In this document: piece by piece, positions 21,439-31,900 of the stretch | Layout: the number at the start of each line of letters is the position of its first letter | How positions within the stretch are numbered: position 1 is the first letter of the stretch | Assembly (NCBI GenBank): GCA_024762935.1 | Contig: JANTGK010000006.1 | Coordinates: 1-46,112 of the forward strand | From: Candidatus Peregrinibacteria bacterium | GTDB lineage: Bacteria; Patescibacteriota; Gracilibacteria; CAIRYL01; GCA-016699755 | DNA length: 46,112 nt | Direction of reading: 5' to 3' | Program-made: the position numbers and the translations under genes | Notes under the pieces: model-generated | Told to the model about the DNA's origin: nothing | Databases searched by the model: none | What the model saw: the letters and a program-made list of their open reading frames with translations, nothing else

Positions 21439-22489
21439 ACTTCTTCAGTCTGTATAATTCCATTGAAACATTCCGCACCGCTCGAGAGGGAATATCCGTA
21501 GTAGTAATCAATGTCTGCATTGATGAAACCATCTCCGCAAGATGTTTTCTTCGACGTGAATCAAGCTCAGAAAAAACATCATCCAAAAGAAAAAGAGGTT
21601 TTTGTCCTGTTATACTCTGAAGATATTCATTCTCAGAAATTTTTAATGCAAGAATAGCACTTCGAACCTCTCCGCGAGAACCACACTCCTGCAACGGAGT
21701 ATCACGAAGAGTAAAAGAAAAATCATCCAAATGTGCACCAGATGTCGTTACACCCCGGAAAATATCTCTCTCATGATTTTTTTGGAGAGTCTCTAAAACA
21801 TTCTCAGAAACATGAGAGCAAAAACGCAAAGTGAGTTTTTCTTTTGTTCCAGATATTTCGCAATATCTCCTGGCAACGGCATCTGAGATAGCTTCAAAAT
21901 ATTGAGATCGGACCTGAGTAATCGCTTCAGACTCTCGAGAGAACTCATTATCATAAAAATCGAGTTCATCTTTTTTCGAAATTCCTTCTGCTACTCTCTT
22001 TAAAAGAGCATTTCGTGTCTTTAAAATTTTTTCAAACCGTCTCATGGACTGAAAGTGTGAAGAAAAAAGAGGAATAAGAACACGATTCATATACCGGCGT
22101 CTTTTTTCAGGAGAGGAGTGAGGGAGAAAAAGATCTTCGGGTGAAAAAAGAACAGCAAAAAAAGATTTTTTCTTCAATATTTCAGCTGGCTGAGTAATAA
22201 TTTCATTAAAGGAGAGTACCGTTTGTTTTTTTGGGGAATTTTGCCAGCGAAAAATAAAAGAGTCATTCTCAGTTTCTGCAGATACTTCAGCAAGATTTTG
22301 ACCATGCTGTATACACTGCATCGTTTGCTGAGCACGAAATGATTTGAGCGTGGCAAGTGTGTACACAGCCTCGAGAATACTTGTCTTTCCTGACCCATTT
22401 GGACCAGTAATAATAAGTCCCTCTCTTGGTATATCTAAGGCGAGGTCAGTGAGATTCCGGAAATTTTTCAAATGAATGTTTCTCAGCAT
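21431..22489 (-). CDS. recF: DNA replication and repair protein RecF
   Basis: 352 aa; LKNFRNLTDLALDIP..GLIITGPNGSGKTSILEAVYTLATLKSFR; LFLLDDVFSELDSRRRKHL. Confidence 0.95.
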   Translation of the reverse strand: MLRNIHLKNFRNLTDLALDIPREGLIITGPNGSGKTSILEAVYTLATLKSFRAQQTMQCIQHGQNLAEVSAETENDSFIFRWQNSPKKQTVLSFNEIITQPAEILKKKSFFAVLFSPEDLFLPHSSPEKRRRYMNRVLIPLFSSHFQSMRRFEKILKTRNALLKRVAEGISKKDELDFYDNEFSRESEAITQVRSQYFEAISDAVARRYCEISGTKEKLTLRFCSHVSENVLETLQKNHERDIFRGVTTSGAHLDDFSFTLRDTPLQECGSRGEVRSAILALKISENEYLQSITGQKPLFLLDDVFSELDSRRRKHLAEMVSSMQTLITTTDIPSRAVRNVSMELYRLKKSI

Positions 22490-22516
22490 AGAAAGGTATC
22501 AACAGAAAAGAGATAC

Positions 22517-22999
22517 CTACTCATCAGCAAATTGTTTTGCCCAATCTTTCATCGCTCTCTTCAAACGAGAATCATAAAATTTCTGCCATACAAATCCAAC
22601 AAGAATACCACAAAATGCAGATAATAAAACTGTAAAAGCCAAGAGAAAAGGAAGATTCTCACTAAGAAATGCTGTACCGCCAATTCCAACAAGGAGCCCA
22701 AAAAGAGTGGGGATAGGCCAAAATTTCTTTTTCTCTTCTGGTGAATTTGCCTCTCCCGTACGAGAAAGCTGAAGAATAGTATTTGTAGAAAGAATAACCT
22801 CTTCATCAGCGCGAGCAGCAAGAATCTCAGAAATATCCTTATGAAGTATTGTTTCTGCAAGCTCAGAAAGATGAACAGAAGCATGTTTACTACTGAGTGT
22901 CATTTTTCCAGAAAGATCATTCGGAATCGACACTGGATCAGTTTGAACAATGGCCTCATCTAATTTAATGGGCCGAATGGTAAATGGAAACTTTCCCAT
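22517..22999 (-). CDS. Hypothetical membrane protein (two TM helices)
   Basis: 160 aa; hydrophobic PTLFGLLVGIGGTAFL and FLLAFTVLLSAFCGILVGFVW; adjacent upstream of recF. Confidence 0.6.
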   Translation of the reverse strand: MGKFPFTIRPIKLDEAIVQTDPVSIPNDLSGKMTLSSKHASVHLSELAETILHKDISEILAARADEEVILSTNTILQLSRTGEANSPEEKKKFWPIPTLFGLLVGIGGTAFLSENLPFLLAFTVLLSAFCGILVGFVWQKFYDSRLKRAMKDWAKQFADE

Positions 23000-23058
23000 A
23001 TGATTAATATTTAAAAAAATATTCGCATATTTTCATAAAAAACGCAAAAATATATTCC

Positions 23059-23898
23059 ATGGAAAAAGTTATAATATTTGGAGCTCAAAGCTTACTCGGA
23101 AAAGAGTGTTTTTCAGTCTTCTCTCAATCAAAACTATATGAGGTCATTCCACTTTCTCATTATAATTATGACCTTTTAAACGCAGAAGAACTCAAAAAAG
23201 CTTTCTCAGACCACAACCCAGACATCGTTATCAATTGCGCAGAATTTGCAGATATCGATGCCGCAGAGAAAAAAGAAAATGAAGATCTCGTATATACTCT
23301 TAATTGTGATGCTCCAGAAATGATGGCACACCTATGCACCAAGTCTGGAACAAAATTTATTCACTTTTCGACGGATCATGTATTCGATGGAAAAGAAGAA
23401 ACATACAATGAACAGTCACCAGTACATCCAATAAACGTATATGGAGAATCAAAAGTAGAAGGTGAATTGGCTATATGGGAAGAGAACCCCTATGCCATCA
23501 TTATTCGCACAGGTACACTTTTTGGAGAAAGTTCTGATAATTTTGTAACACAAGCCATATCACTCGCAAAAAAACACAGAAAGATATTTGCTGTCGATGA
23601 TGAAATGAGTAATTTTACGTCGGCAAAGGATGTAGCTGAGAGCGTATTCCAAATGATTGAGGATGACCCCGAGCAATACGGAGTATTCCATTTATTTGGA
23701 AAAGATTTTACTTCACCAGCTATAATTGCTACAAAAATCATTCATATTCTTTCTTCTCGGTCAGCTCTTACTCTTGTGCACGCAGATGAAGCATATCAAC
23801 AAGCAAAAAGAGCAAAAAAACGTCATTTAGAAGCCAGTAGGGGACAAGTTCTTCCGGGAATACTTGAGACATTCCCTTCTATCGTTTCTCCCATATAA
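23059..23898 (+). CDS. RmlD-like NAD(P)-dependent sugar-nucleotide reductase (SDR)
   Basis: VIIFGAQSLLGKE nucleotide-binding start; STDHVFDG; YGESKVEGE (YxxxK). Confidence 0.85.
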   Translation: MEKVIIFGAQSLLGKECFSVFSQSKLYEVIPLSHYNYDLLNAEELKKAFSDHNPDIVINCAEFADIDAAEKKENEDLVYTLNCDAPEMMAHLCTKSGTKFIHFSTDHVFDGKEETYNEQSPVHPINVYGESKVEGELAIWEENPYAIIIRTGTLFGESSDNFVTQAISLAKKHRKIFAVDDEMSNFTSAKDVAESVFQMIEDDPEQYGVFHLFGKDFTSPAIIATKIIHILSSRSALTLVHADEAYQQAKRAKKRHLEASRGQVLPGILETFPSIVSPI

Positions 23899-23907
23899 TC
23901 CACACAT

Positions 23908-25161
23908 ATGAAATCTCTTCTCAGATCAACAATGGAAGGCCTTCTTCTTCCAAGAGCAAAAAAAGTTCTCAAGAACGCTCGAAATATCATTGGAATTACT
24001 GGTTCTATCGGAAAAACATCAACAAGAATGGCAATAAAAGATATTCTTTCACAAAAATATACCGTTCAGACCAGCCCACAAAACTTCAATACCAGAATCG
24101 GACTTCTTCTTTCCATTTTAGATATTCCTGCTGCAGGGAAAAATCCAATCGAATGGTTTTTAATACTCCTAAAGGTCTATCTGAAGAAACTTCCAAATCC
24201 TGAAATCCTTATCCTCGAATATGGTATTGATAGCAAGGGGGATATGGACGAACTTCTAAAAATTGCCATACCCAATATCGCTGTTCTTACTCCAATAACA
24301 CTCGCTCATACCGGAGCAGGTCAATTCTCTGATATAGATCAAATCCGACACGAAAAGTTGAAACTTGCACACTGTGCCCGAAAAGTAATTGCCAATGGAT
24401 TTGACAAGGATACCGTAGAAACACTTCGAAAAACCATCCCTCATGCCCTAACCACTTTTGGAATCGATCAAGACAACGATATCCCCATTAGTGAAACGGA
24501 AATTACAGAAAATGGTATTTCATTTTTTGTTGAAGGGGAAAAATTCTTTGCACCAGTATTTGGCCTATTTCAATCACAAATATTCACACCAGCAATTCTT
24601 CTGGGCATTGGATATGGCATTCCAATAGAAGAGATTAGACAAGCTATCAAAAAATATCTCCCTCCTCCTGGGCGAGGACGAATATTTTCGGGAATAAATG
24701 GATCAAAAATATGGGATTTCTCATATAATTCTTCACCATCAGCCGCACAAAGTGCCATCACAGCATTAAAAACCATACCATCACAGTCCCGAAAAATAGC
24801 ACTCCTGGGAAATATGAACGAACTGGGAAAGTATTCTGATCATGAACATGAAAAAATTGGGAGATTGGCAACACAAATTGCTGATTACACATTCTTTATA
24901 GGGAAAGATACCAATGGGATGATACGAGGCGCTCAATCCGGAAGAAAGATTCAAACATTCAAAAATGCAAAACAAGCGGGGATATTTTTAAGAGATTTTT
25001 TACAAGAAGGAGATTTTCTACTCGTCAAAGGTTCACAAAATGGTGTTTTTCTAGAAGCAGCAATAAGTGAAATCCTCAAAAACCCGGATGACAAAAAATT
25101 TCTCTGTCGACAAGGTGAATATTGGGAAAAAGTTCGAGAAAAATCTTTCGCTGCTCACTAA
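23908..25161 (+). CDS. MurF-like Mur ligase, short N-terminus
   Basis: GITGSIGKTSTRMAI P-loop; NFNTRIGLLLSIL; LEYGIDSKGDMDELL; DFSYNSSPSAAQSAI; ALLGNMNELGKYS. Confidence 0.87.
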   Translation: MKSLLRSTMEGLLLPRAKKVLKNARNIIGITGSIGKTSTRMAIKDILSQKYTVQTSPQNFNTRIGLLLSILDIPAAGKNPIEWFLILLKVYLKKLPNPEILILEYGIDSKGDMDELLKIAIPNIAVLTPITLAHTGAGQFSDIDQIRHEKLKLAHCARKVIANGFDKDTVETLRKTIPHALTTFGIDQDNDIPISETEITENGISFFVEGEKFFAPVFGLFQSQIFTPAILLGIGYGIPIEEIRQAIKKYLPPPGRGRIFSGINGSKIWDFSYNSSPSAAQSAITALKTIPSQSRKIALLGNMNELGKYSDHEHEKIGRLATQIADYTFFIGKDTNGMIRGAQSGRKIQTFKNAKQAGIFLRDFLQEGDFLLVKGSQNGVFLEAAISEILKNPDDKKFLCRQGEYWEKVREKSFAAH

Positions 25162-25229
25162 ATATCCCTTATTTCGTTATTGATTGTTCTACAAAAAGTC
25201 CCTACTATTTTACGGAAATTTAAATATAT

Positions 25230-26498
25230 ATGCACACAGAAAAAGAGCTTCCAAATGGATTAAAACTCATAATAGCACCACTACATAACACAAAAGCTAT
25301 TACAGTTCTTATTCTCGTAGGATCAGGAAGTCGCTATGAATCAAATCATGAGAGAGGTATTGCACATTTTTTAGAACATATGTTCTTTAAAGGGGGTAAA
25401 AAATTTGATAGCCCTAAAAAAGTTGCTGAGACTATCGATTCAGTCGGCGGTGATTTCAACGCCTTCACTGGCAAAGAGTATGCAGGATACTATGTAAAGT
25501 GTGCATCAGAAAAGAAGAAAGTAGCATTTGATGTTTTAAGTGACATGCTCCTCTCTACAAAACTCGATATCAGTGATATTAATCGAGAACGAGGTGTCAT
25601 CATTGAAGAACTCAACATGTATGAAGACACCCCAATGTATCAAATCGGATGGGATTTTGAACGACTTCTCTATGGAGATACTCCCATGGGGCGTGATCAG
25701 ATTGGCCTCCCTCAAACAATAAATGCTTTCTCGCAAAAAGATTTTCAAACATATAGAAAAGATCTCTATACCGGAGATAACACTGTAATCATCGTTTCTG
25801 GTGATATTTCTCATGAAGAATCAGAAAAACTCACAAAGCAATATTTCACATTTCCTGATCAAAAAAAAGTCCGATCAGTAGAACCTACAAAAATACCTTC
25901 TCCATCACATAAAGTACATATTCGAACGAAAAAAACAGAACAAGCTCATCTTGTAATCGGATACCCAGCTGCTTCCTTTGGACATAAATACGAATTTGCC
26001 ACACGACTGCTTTCTATTATACTCGGAGGAAATATGAGCAGCCGAATGTTCCTAAATGTCCGTGAGGCAAAAGGGCTCTGCTATTCTGTATCAACTTCTA
26101 GTGATCATTATTCAGATAGTGGCATTATATCGACACATGCTGGAGTAGATCTTTCGAGAGTATCAGAAGCTATTTCAGCGATTGTCGGTGAGTATCAAAA
26201 AATGAGAGAATTAGGTCCAACAACTGAGGAAGTGGAAAAGGCAAAAAGTTATTTAAAAGGAAAACTCATTTTACGCATGGAAGATAGTGAAGAACTAGCA
26301 AGTTTCCTTGGAGTGCAGATGATACTTAAAAATAAACTCTCTGATCTGGAAGAAGTATTCACAAAAATTGAGAATACGACAGAAGAGGAAATCTCTCAAA
26401 TTGCCAAAACATATCTCCTCCCTGAAAACTGTCGACTAGCTGCTATCGGACCTTTTCAAGGAAGGGAGGAGGAGTTTCAAAATATTATCTTACAATAA
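25230..26498 (+). CDS. M16 family (insulinase-like) zinc peptidase
   Basis: 422 aa; RGIAHFLEHMFFKGG (HxxEH); DVLSDMLLSTKLDISDINRERGVIIEELNMYEDTP. Confidence 0.95.
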   Translation: MHTEKELPNGLKLIIAPLHNTKAITVLILVGSGSRYESNHERGIAHFLEHMFFKGGKKFDSPKKVAETIDSVGGDFNAFTGKEYAGYYVKCASEKKKVAFDVLSDMLLSTKLDISDINRERGVIIEELNMYEDTPMYQIGWDFERLLYGDTPMGRDQIGLPQTINAFSQKDFQTYRKDLYTGDNTVIIVSGDISHEESEKLTKQYFTFPDQKKVRSVEPTKIPSPSHKVHIRTKKTEQAHLVIGYPAASFGHKYEFATRLLSIILGGNMSSRMFLNVREAKGLCYSVSTSSDHYSDSGIISTHAGVDLSRVSEAISAIVGEYQKMRELGPTTEEVEKAKSYLKGKLILRMEDSEELASFLGVQMILKNKLSDLEEVFTKIENTTEEEISQIAKTYLLPENCRLAAIGPFQGREEEFQNIILQ

Positions 26499-26565
26499 GA
26501 AAGAAAAAAACAAGAGTTGCAATTCCTAAAAAAAAGGTGAACGATATATTTAGTAGTCTAGAATC

Positions 26566-26994
26566 ATGAAGCAGATACAAGATCTCAAACAACAGCTCCT
26601 CAAGGAAACAAAGAGAAGAAAGATTATTCTTCTCTCGTCAGTCATTTTTCTCATTGGATCAATCCTGCCATGGTATATGATTCCATACCCGTATTTTACT
26701 GGAGGAATGCTAAAAAACGTCACACAAAATGGATGGCATGGAATAGGTTTTATTGGCGTATTAGCAGCGATTTTTATGATGAGTATGTGGATTATTCTTC
26801 AACAAAAGCCATCTCTTAAAGAATTAAAAAACAACAACATTCTTCTTGAAAAAATACTTGCTTCAGCAATGCTAGCAAGCCCTATTATTTATCTTCAGCA
26901 AATTCATTTTACTTTTTCTATTACTGGTATCGGTCTCTGGCTATCAATGCTTGCAGGAGGCATATCAGTGTATTTTGCTTTTCAAAATAAATGA
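26566..26994 (+). CDS. Hypothetical membrane protein
   Basis: 142 aa; several hydrophobic helices. Confidence 0.6.
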   Translation: MKQIQDLKQQLLKETKRRKIILLSSVIFLIGSILPWYMIPYPYFTGGMLKNVTQNGWHGIGFIGVLAAIFMMSMWIILQQKPSLKELKNNNILLEKILASAMLASPIIYLQQIHFTFSITGIGLWLSMLAGGISVYFAFQNK

Positions 26995-27043
26995 AATAAA
27001 TGTAAGATGTATTCCTCAAAAATGCTTTCTTTCTTTCCTGCTA

Positions 27044-27352
27044 ATGAATATCGAAGAAGTCCGTAAAGTCATCAGTACAAATGATGTTGTTATCTTCGGA
27101 AAAGGGAAAAAAGGTGAGCCTGAATGTGGAGATACTGCTGAAGTGCAGGGGATTTTTGATGAACTCGCACCAGAATACATTATGATTGATATTCTGGATG
27201 ACAAAGAAGGGTGGGATGAGCTCTTGAGTGAAATCACAGACTGGACGAGTTTTCCGCAAGTTTTTTTACAGGGAGAATTCATCGGAGGTTCCAATGAGGT
27301 AATGCAACTCGAAGAAGAGGGTATTCTCGAAGAAAAGTTTGGTATGCACTAA
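27044..27352 (+). CDS. Monothiol-glutaredoxin-like protein (Grx4/GrxD type) with non-canonical CGDT motif
   Basis: Start at MNIEEVRKVIS; ECGDTAEVQGIFDEL; YIMIDILDD; WTSFPQVFLQGEFIGGSNEV, which matches GrxD-like WPTFPQLWVDGELVGG. Confidence 0.85.
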   Translation: MNIEEVRKVISTNDVVIFGKGKKGEPECGDTAEVQGIFDELAPEYIMIDILDDKEGWDELLSEITDWTSFPQVFLQGEFIGGSNEVMQLEEEGILEEKFGMH

Positions 27353-27466
27353 ATTAGGAGAAAGAAAAATATTAAAAATACAAGCAAAATTGTAAAATTT
27401 TTCTCACCATGAACCGCTCCTCAATACACAAAATGTTCCACTATACAATCTTCATTTTTAAATTCT

Positions 27467-28261
27467 ATGAAACAGTATCTCAATCTGGCTCAAAAGATAT
27501 TCGACGAGGGGAGTCATAAAGGTGATCGAACGGGAACAGGAACAACATCACTGTTCGGTGCCCAGATGCGTTTTGATCTTCGAGAGAACTTTCCCGTCAT
27601 AACGACAAAAAAACTTCATCTCAAATCTATTATTTATGAACTCCTTTGGTTTCTAAAAGGAGATACAAATATCCAATATCTCCAAGATCACGGTGTTCGT
27701 ATTTGGAATGAATGGGCAGATAAAAATGGAGATCTCGGTCCCGTTTATGGAAAACAATGGCGAAAATGGAAAACAGATGATGGAAGAGTTATAGATCAGA
27801 TTTCAGGAGTCATAGATCAAATAAAAACAAATCCAAACTCCAGAAGACTACTCGTCTCAGCATGGAATGTCGGTGAGATTGATAAAATGGCACTACCACC
27901 ATGTCATCTCTTATTTCAGTTTTATGTCAGCAATGGTGAATTGAGTTGCCAGCTCTACCAGAGAAGTGCAGATCTTTTCCTTGGTGTCCCTTTTAACATT
28001 GCCAGTTATGCTCTTCTGACACTGATGGTGGCACAAACCTGCGGATTAAAACCGGGTGATTTTATTCACACCCTGGGTGATGTTCACATATATGATAATC
28101 ATGTTGAACAAATGAAAGAGCAATTATTACGAACACCAAAAAAACTTCCAAAAATGAAACTGAATCCCGAAAAAAAAGATATATTTTCCTTTACATATGA
28201 AGACTTTGAGCTCATAGACTATGAAAGTTGGCCACATATTGCAGGAAAAGTAGCAGTATAA
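27467..28261 (+). CDS. thyA: Thymidylate synthase ThyA
   Basis: 264 aa; [54 protein letters not shown]. Confidence 0.97.
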   Translation: MKQYLNLAQKIFDEGSHKGDRTGTGTTSLFGAQMRFDLRENFPVITTKKLHLKSIIYELLWFLKGDTNIQYLQDHGVRIWNEWADKNGDLGPVYGKQWRKWKTDDGRVIDQISGVIDQIKTNPNSRRLLVSAWNVGEIDKMALPPCHLLFQFYVSNGELSCQLYQRSADLFLGVPFNIASYALLTLMVAQTCGLKPGDFIHTLGDVHIYDNHVEQMKEQLLRTPKKLPKMKLNPEKKDIFSFTYEDFELIDYESWPHIAGKVAV

Positions 28262-28273
28262 TAAAATACAAAC

Positions 28274-28774
28274 ATGCTCTCTCTAATAGCTGCCATCGGG
28301 AAAAATCATGAACTTGGAAAAGAGAACCAGCTCCTCTGGTCTCTTCCAGATGATTTACAATCATTTAGAACCTATACTGATGAACACCCTATTATTATGG
28401 GACGAAAAACGTTTGAATCAATTGGAAGACCCCTTTCAAATAGAAAAAATATTGTCATTACACGAAATATTGATTTTCAACCTTTTGGAGTAGATGTTAC
28501 GAGCTCACTTGAAGCTGGCATATCCCTCGGAAGAAATCTTGAACATTTCCCTATTATTATCGGTGGTGCCCAAATTTATCGTCAGTCCATCCCACTCGTT
28601 AATCACATGAAAATTACGCATGTAGATGGAGAATTTCCCGATGCTGACACATTTTTTCCGGATATTGATCCGAAACAATGGAAGGAGGTGTCTCGTATTC
28701 ATCATCAAAAAGATAAAGATCATAAATATGCATTTGATATCGTAGACTATGTAAAAAAAGAGAATTCTTTATAA
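28274..28774 (+). CDS. folA: Dihydrofolate reductase
   Basis: MLSLIAAIGKNHELGKENQLLWSLPDDLQSFR; IIMGRKTFESIGRPLSNRKNIVITR; IIGGAQIYRQSI. Confidence 0.95.
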   Translation: MLSLIAAIGKNHELGKENQLLWSLPDDLQSFRTYTDEHPIIMGRKTFESIGRPLSNRKNIVITRNIDFQPFGVDVTSSLEAGISLGRNLEHFPIIIGGAQIYRQSIPLVNHMKITHVDGEFPDADTFFPDIDPKQWKEVSRIHHQKDKDHKYAFDIVDYVKKENSL

Positions 28775-28949
28775 TTGTCTTTTCAATCTCATAAATGAGT
28801 ACTAAATGTTGTGGAAGAGCATTATTATAATAAGAGTCTTCTTCTTATTCCATAAGAAAAACTCTTACCATTTCTCTTTGCATTTGAAAAACAATCCTAT
28901 AACCCCCCTTTTTTTTCTGCTGTAGTAAAAAAACAAATAAATTTCTGGT

Positions 28950-31900
28950 TCATTCTTCTTTCATCACCTCCAGCACAACTTGTATTCCATCAATTTCAAC
29001 TTCAGAAATTTCATCGGGATTTGTACAAGAAGTCAATATGTCTGATGCCAACACCTCATTTTTGATAAGAGTATGGAACTGCTGAACTACTTCATCAGCA
29101 CCAGTAATCGAGATAATGATTCGATCAGAAATATCATAATCTGCTTTTTTTCTGAGTTCTTGAATATGCCGAATAATCTCACGAGCAACTCCTTCTGCTT
29201 TTAATGCAGGTGTTATCATCGGGTCTAATGCCACAACAATCCCTTTATCCGACTCTACATCAAGACCCGCTTTTCCTATAAAACCGATTTCTATTTCATC
29301 AGTTTCAAGTTTCCATTTCCCAGCAACAGTTACCGTGCCATTCTCATTTTTCACAAAGTTTCCTGATTTTGCTTCACGAATAATATCCTGAATCTCTCTT
29401 CCAAATTTTGGTCCAAGTTTGCGTGCATCTGGCTTTGCGACTACTTCAGAAAGTTCATCTGGATTCTCCACTATCTCGAGCTCTTTCACATTAATTTCTT
29501 CTGTAATAATATCAAGGTTCTCAAGAATCATCTCTTGAGAAATTCTTGGTGGAAGTGCGACTTTTACTTTTGAAAGAGGTTGTCGAACTTTTATTTTCTC
29601 TTTTGCACGGATTGTGAGAGCAAGTGAAATAATTGTACGAACCGCTGAAATTTCAGTGAGAAGATTAGGATTTGCATAAAAAGATTGAAAATCTGGGAAA
29701 TCCGTTAAATGAATTGATTCTGGATCACTACTCCTTCTGAGATTTTGCCATATTTTTTCAGGAAGAAAGGGTGAAATAGGTGCAATAATTTGAGAGACCG
29801 TTTTTATTACAGTATACAAAGTCAAAAATGCTTCATTTTTATCAGTATCTACTTCAGATTTCCAAAACCTCCTTCTGCTTCTGCGAATATAAAAATTTGT
29901 TAATTTATCTAAAAATTCTGGAACAAGACGACACGCTGCATCAATCTCATATGAGTCCATATTGCTTCGAAAATTCTGAATGAGTGTTCTCATTTCAGTA
30001 ATGATCCACTTGTCTAATTTATTATTTAAACACGTTTGTAGCCCTTTCCATTCACCTTTTTCCCACTGATCAATATTCGCGTATGTCACAAAGAAGGAGT
30101 ATGCATTCCAAAGCGGAAGAAATACTCTTCTCATCACCTCTGAAACACCCTCTTCAGTAAATCGAAGATCATCGGCTTTAACCACCTGGGAGTGCATGAG
30201 ATAAAAACGCATTGCGTCAGCTCCATACTTATCAAAAATAACCTGAGGATCTGGATAATTCTTCTTAGATTTACTCATCTTTTGCCCATCTTCAGCCAAA
30301 ACAATTCCATTTACAATAACATTTTTAAAAGCTGGAGAGTCAAAAAGAATATTTCCCAGTACATGAAGCGTATAGAACCATCCGCGTGTTTGATCTAATC
30401 CTTCTGCAATAAAATCTGCAGGAAATCCAACCATACTCTCTGCTGATTGCCCTTCCTCAAAAGGAAAATGATTTTGAGCATATGGCATCGATCCACTTTC
30501 AAACCAACAATCAAGAACCTCAGGAACACGATGCATATCAGTCGAACACTCAGGACATTTAATAAGAATATTATCAATGTATGGCCTGTGCAGATCAAGC
30601 TCTCCAAAATCGTTCGTTGGCAATTGTGAAAAAGAGTATTCCAGTAGTGTTCCAGGGGGGAGACGAAGACCAAACACAGCTTCTTCTGCAAGATTCCGAA
30701 AATACTTTACAATAAGGCGTAAAACGGCACCATGTGTAACAATAAGAACATTCTTATCACCGTGTGTCTTTTCTACTTCTTGTAAAAATTCCAGCGTACG
30801 TTTTTCTACATCCGCCTCTGATTCACCCTCATGAGGATTTTGATGAAACCGTGGACCAGCATCAAAACTAGCCTTCCATTCTGGAATTGGTTTTGAATCG
30901 AGTTTTCCCGCATCGATTTCTTTGATTCGCTCATCCGAAATAATCTCAACATCTACACCCGCAGAATCAGCAATATGTTGAGCAGTTTGTCGAGTACGAA
31001 GAAGAGGGGAACAATAAATAACATCAATACCTTTTTCTTTTAAAAGACTTCCTATTTCTTGAGATTGCTTGACTCCAAGTTGAGTAAGAGAAACCCTATC
31101 ATCAATTTGTGTTGAAAGAATATTCTCAACATTATGAGTCCCTTCACCGTGCCGAACAACAAATATCTTCCCCGTTTTTTTTGCCTTTTTTCCAATCTCC
31201 TCAACGGACCCGACTACTTCACGATGGTTACATTTTTCACACTTCCACACAGGAATCGGCGCCCCCCAATACCTACTCCGTGAAATTGCCCAATCCGGTG
31301 CCCCTTCTAAAAGTTTTCCAAATCGACCATCTCTTAGGTGGGACGGAACCCAACTAATATCTCTATTACTCTCAATAAGTTGTTTTTTAATCTTCTGTAT
31401 GTCTACAAAAAAAGTGTGAATTCCTCGATACATAAGAGCACAATCAGTTCGCCAACAAAAAGGATAGCTATGACGAATCCACTCCTGTTTGAATAATTTC
31501 CCCTCATCTTCGAGTTTTTGAACAACTCTTTTGTTCACATTGTCTTTTATGGAATCAGCAACCGTCTCATCCTTTCGAAAATAGAGTCCAGAAAATTCCG
31601 GAATCGAATCATCAAAATAACCATTTTTATCAATGGGATCGATTGGTTCTATGGAGTGAGCCCGGCACACACGACTATCTTCTTCACCAAAAGCTGGTGC
31701 CAAATGAACAATTCCCGTTCCATCAGCATCACTCACAAAGTCATTTCCTAATATCTGAAAAGCATTTTTGTGATCTGCAAAAAATGAAAAAAGGGGAGTA
31801 TATGTTTTTCCAACGAGATCAGATCCGTGATAGATTTGAATAATTTTTGGTAAAGTTGATAAAGACTCATTTGACTGAAGATCTTTTGCAGAAGGAAATA

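Noticed and set aside
26951-27043. Upstream TTG start of the glutaredoxin-like ORF
   Set aside because: Family alignment begins at MNIEEV (27044); the upstream extension overlaps the preceding gene
28842-28877. Imperfect inverted repeat downstream of folA (AAGAGTcTTcTTcTTAT..ATAAGAAAAACTCTT)
   Set aside because: Mismatched arms and no clear T-tract; could be a weak terminator but not well enough supported to list
30624-31172. Possibility that the ileS insert is an intein or a mobile intron
   Set aside because: No intein splicing motifs (terminal HN/Cys-Ser junction) or intron structure; sequence is a histidine phosphatase in a continuous frame
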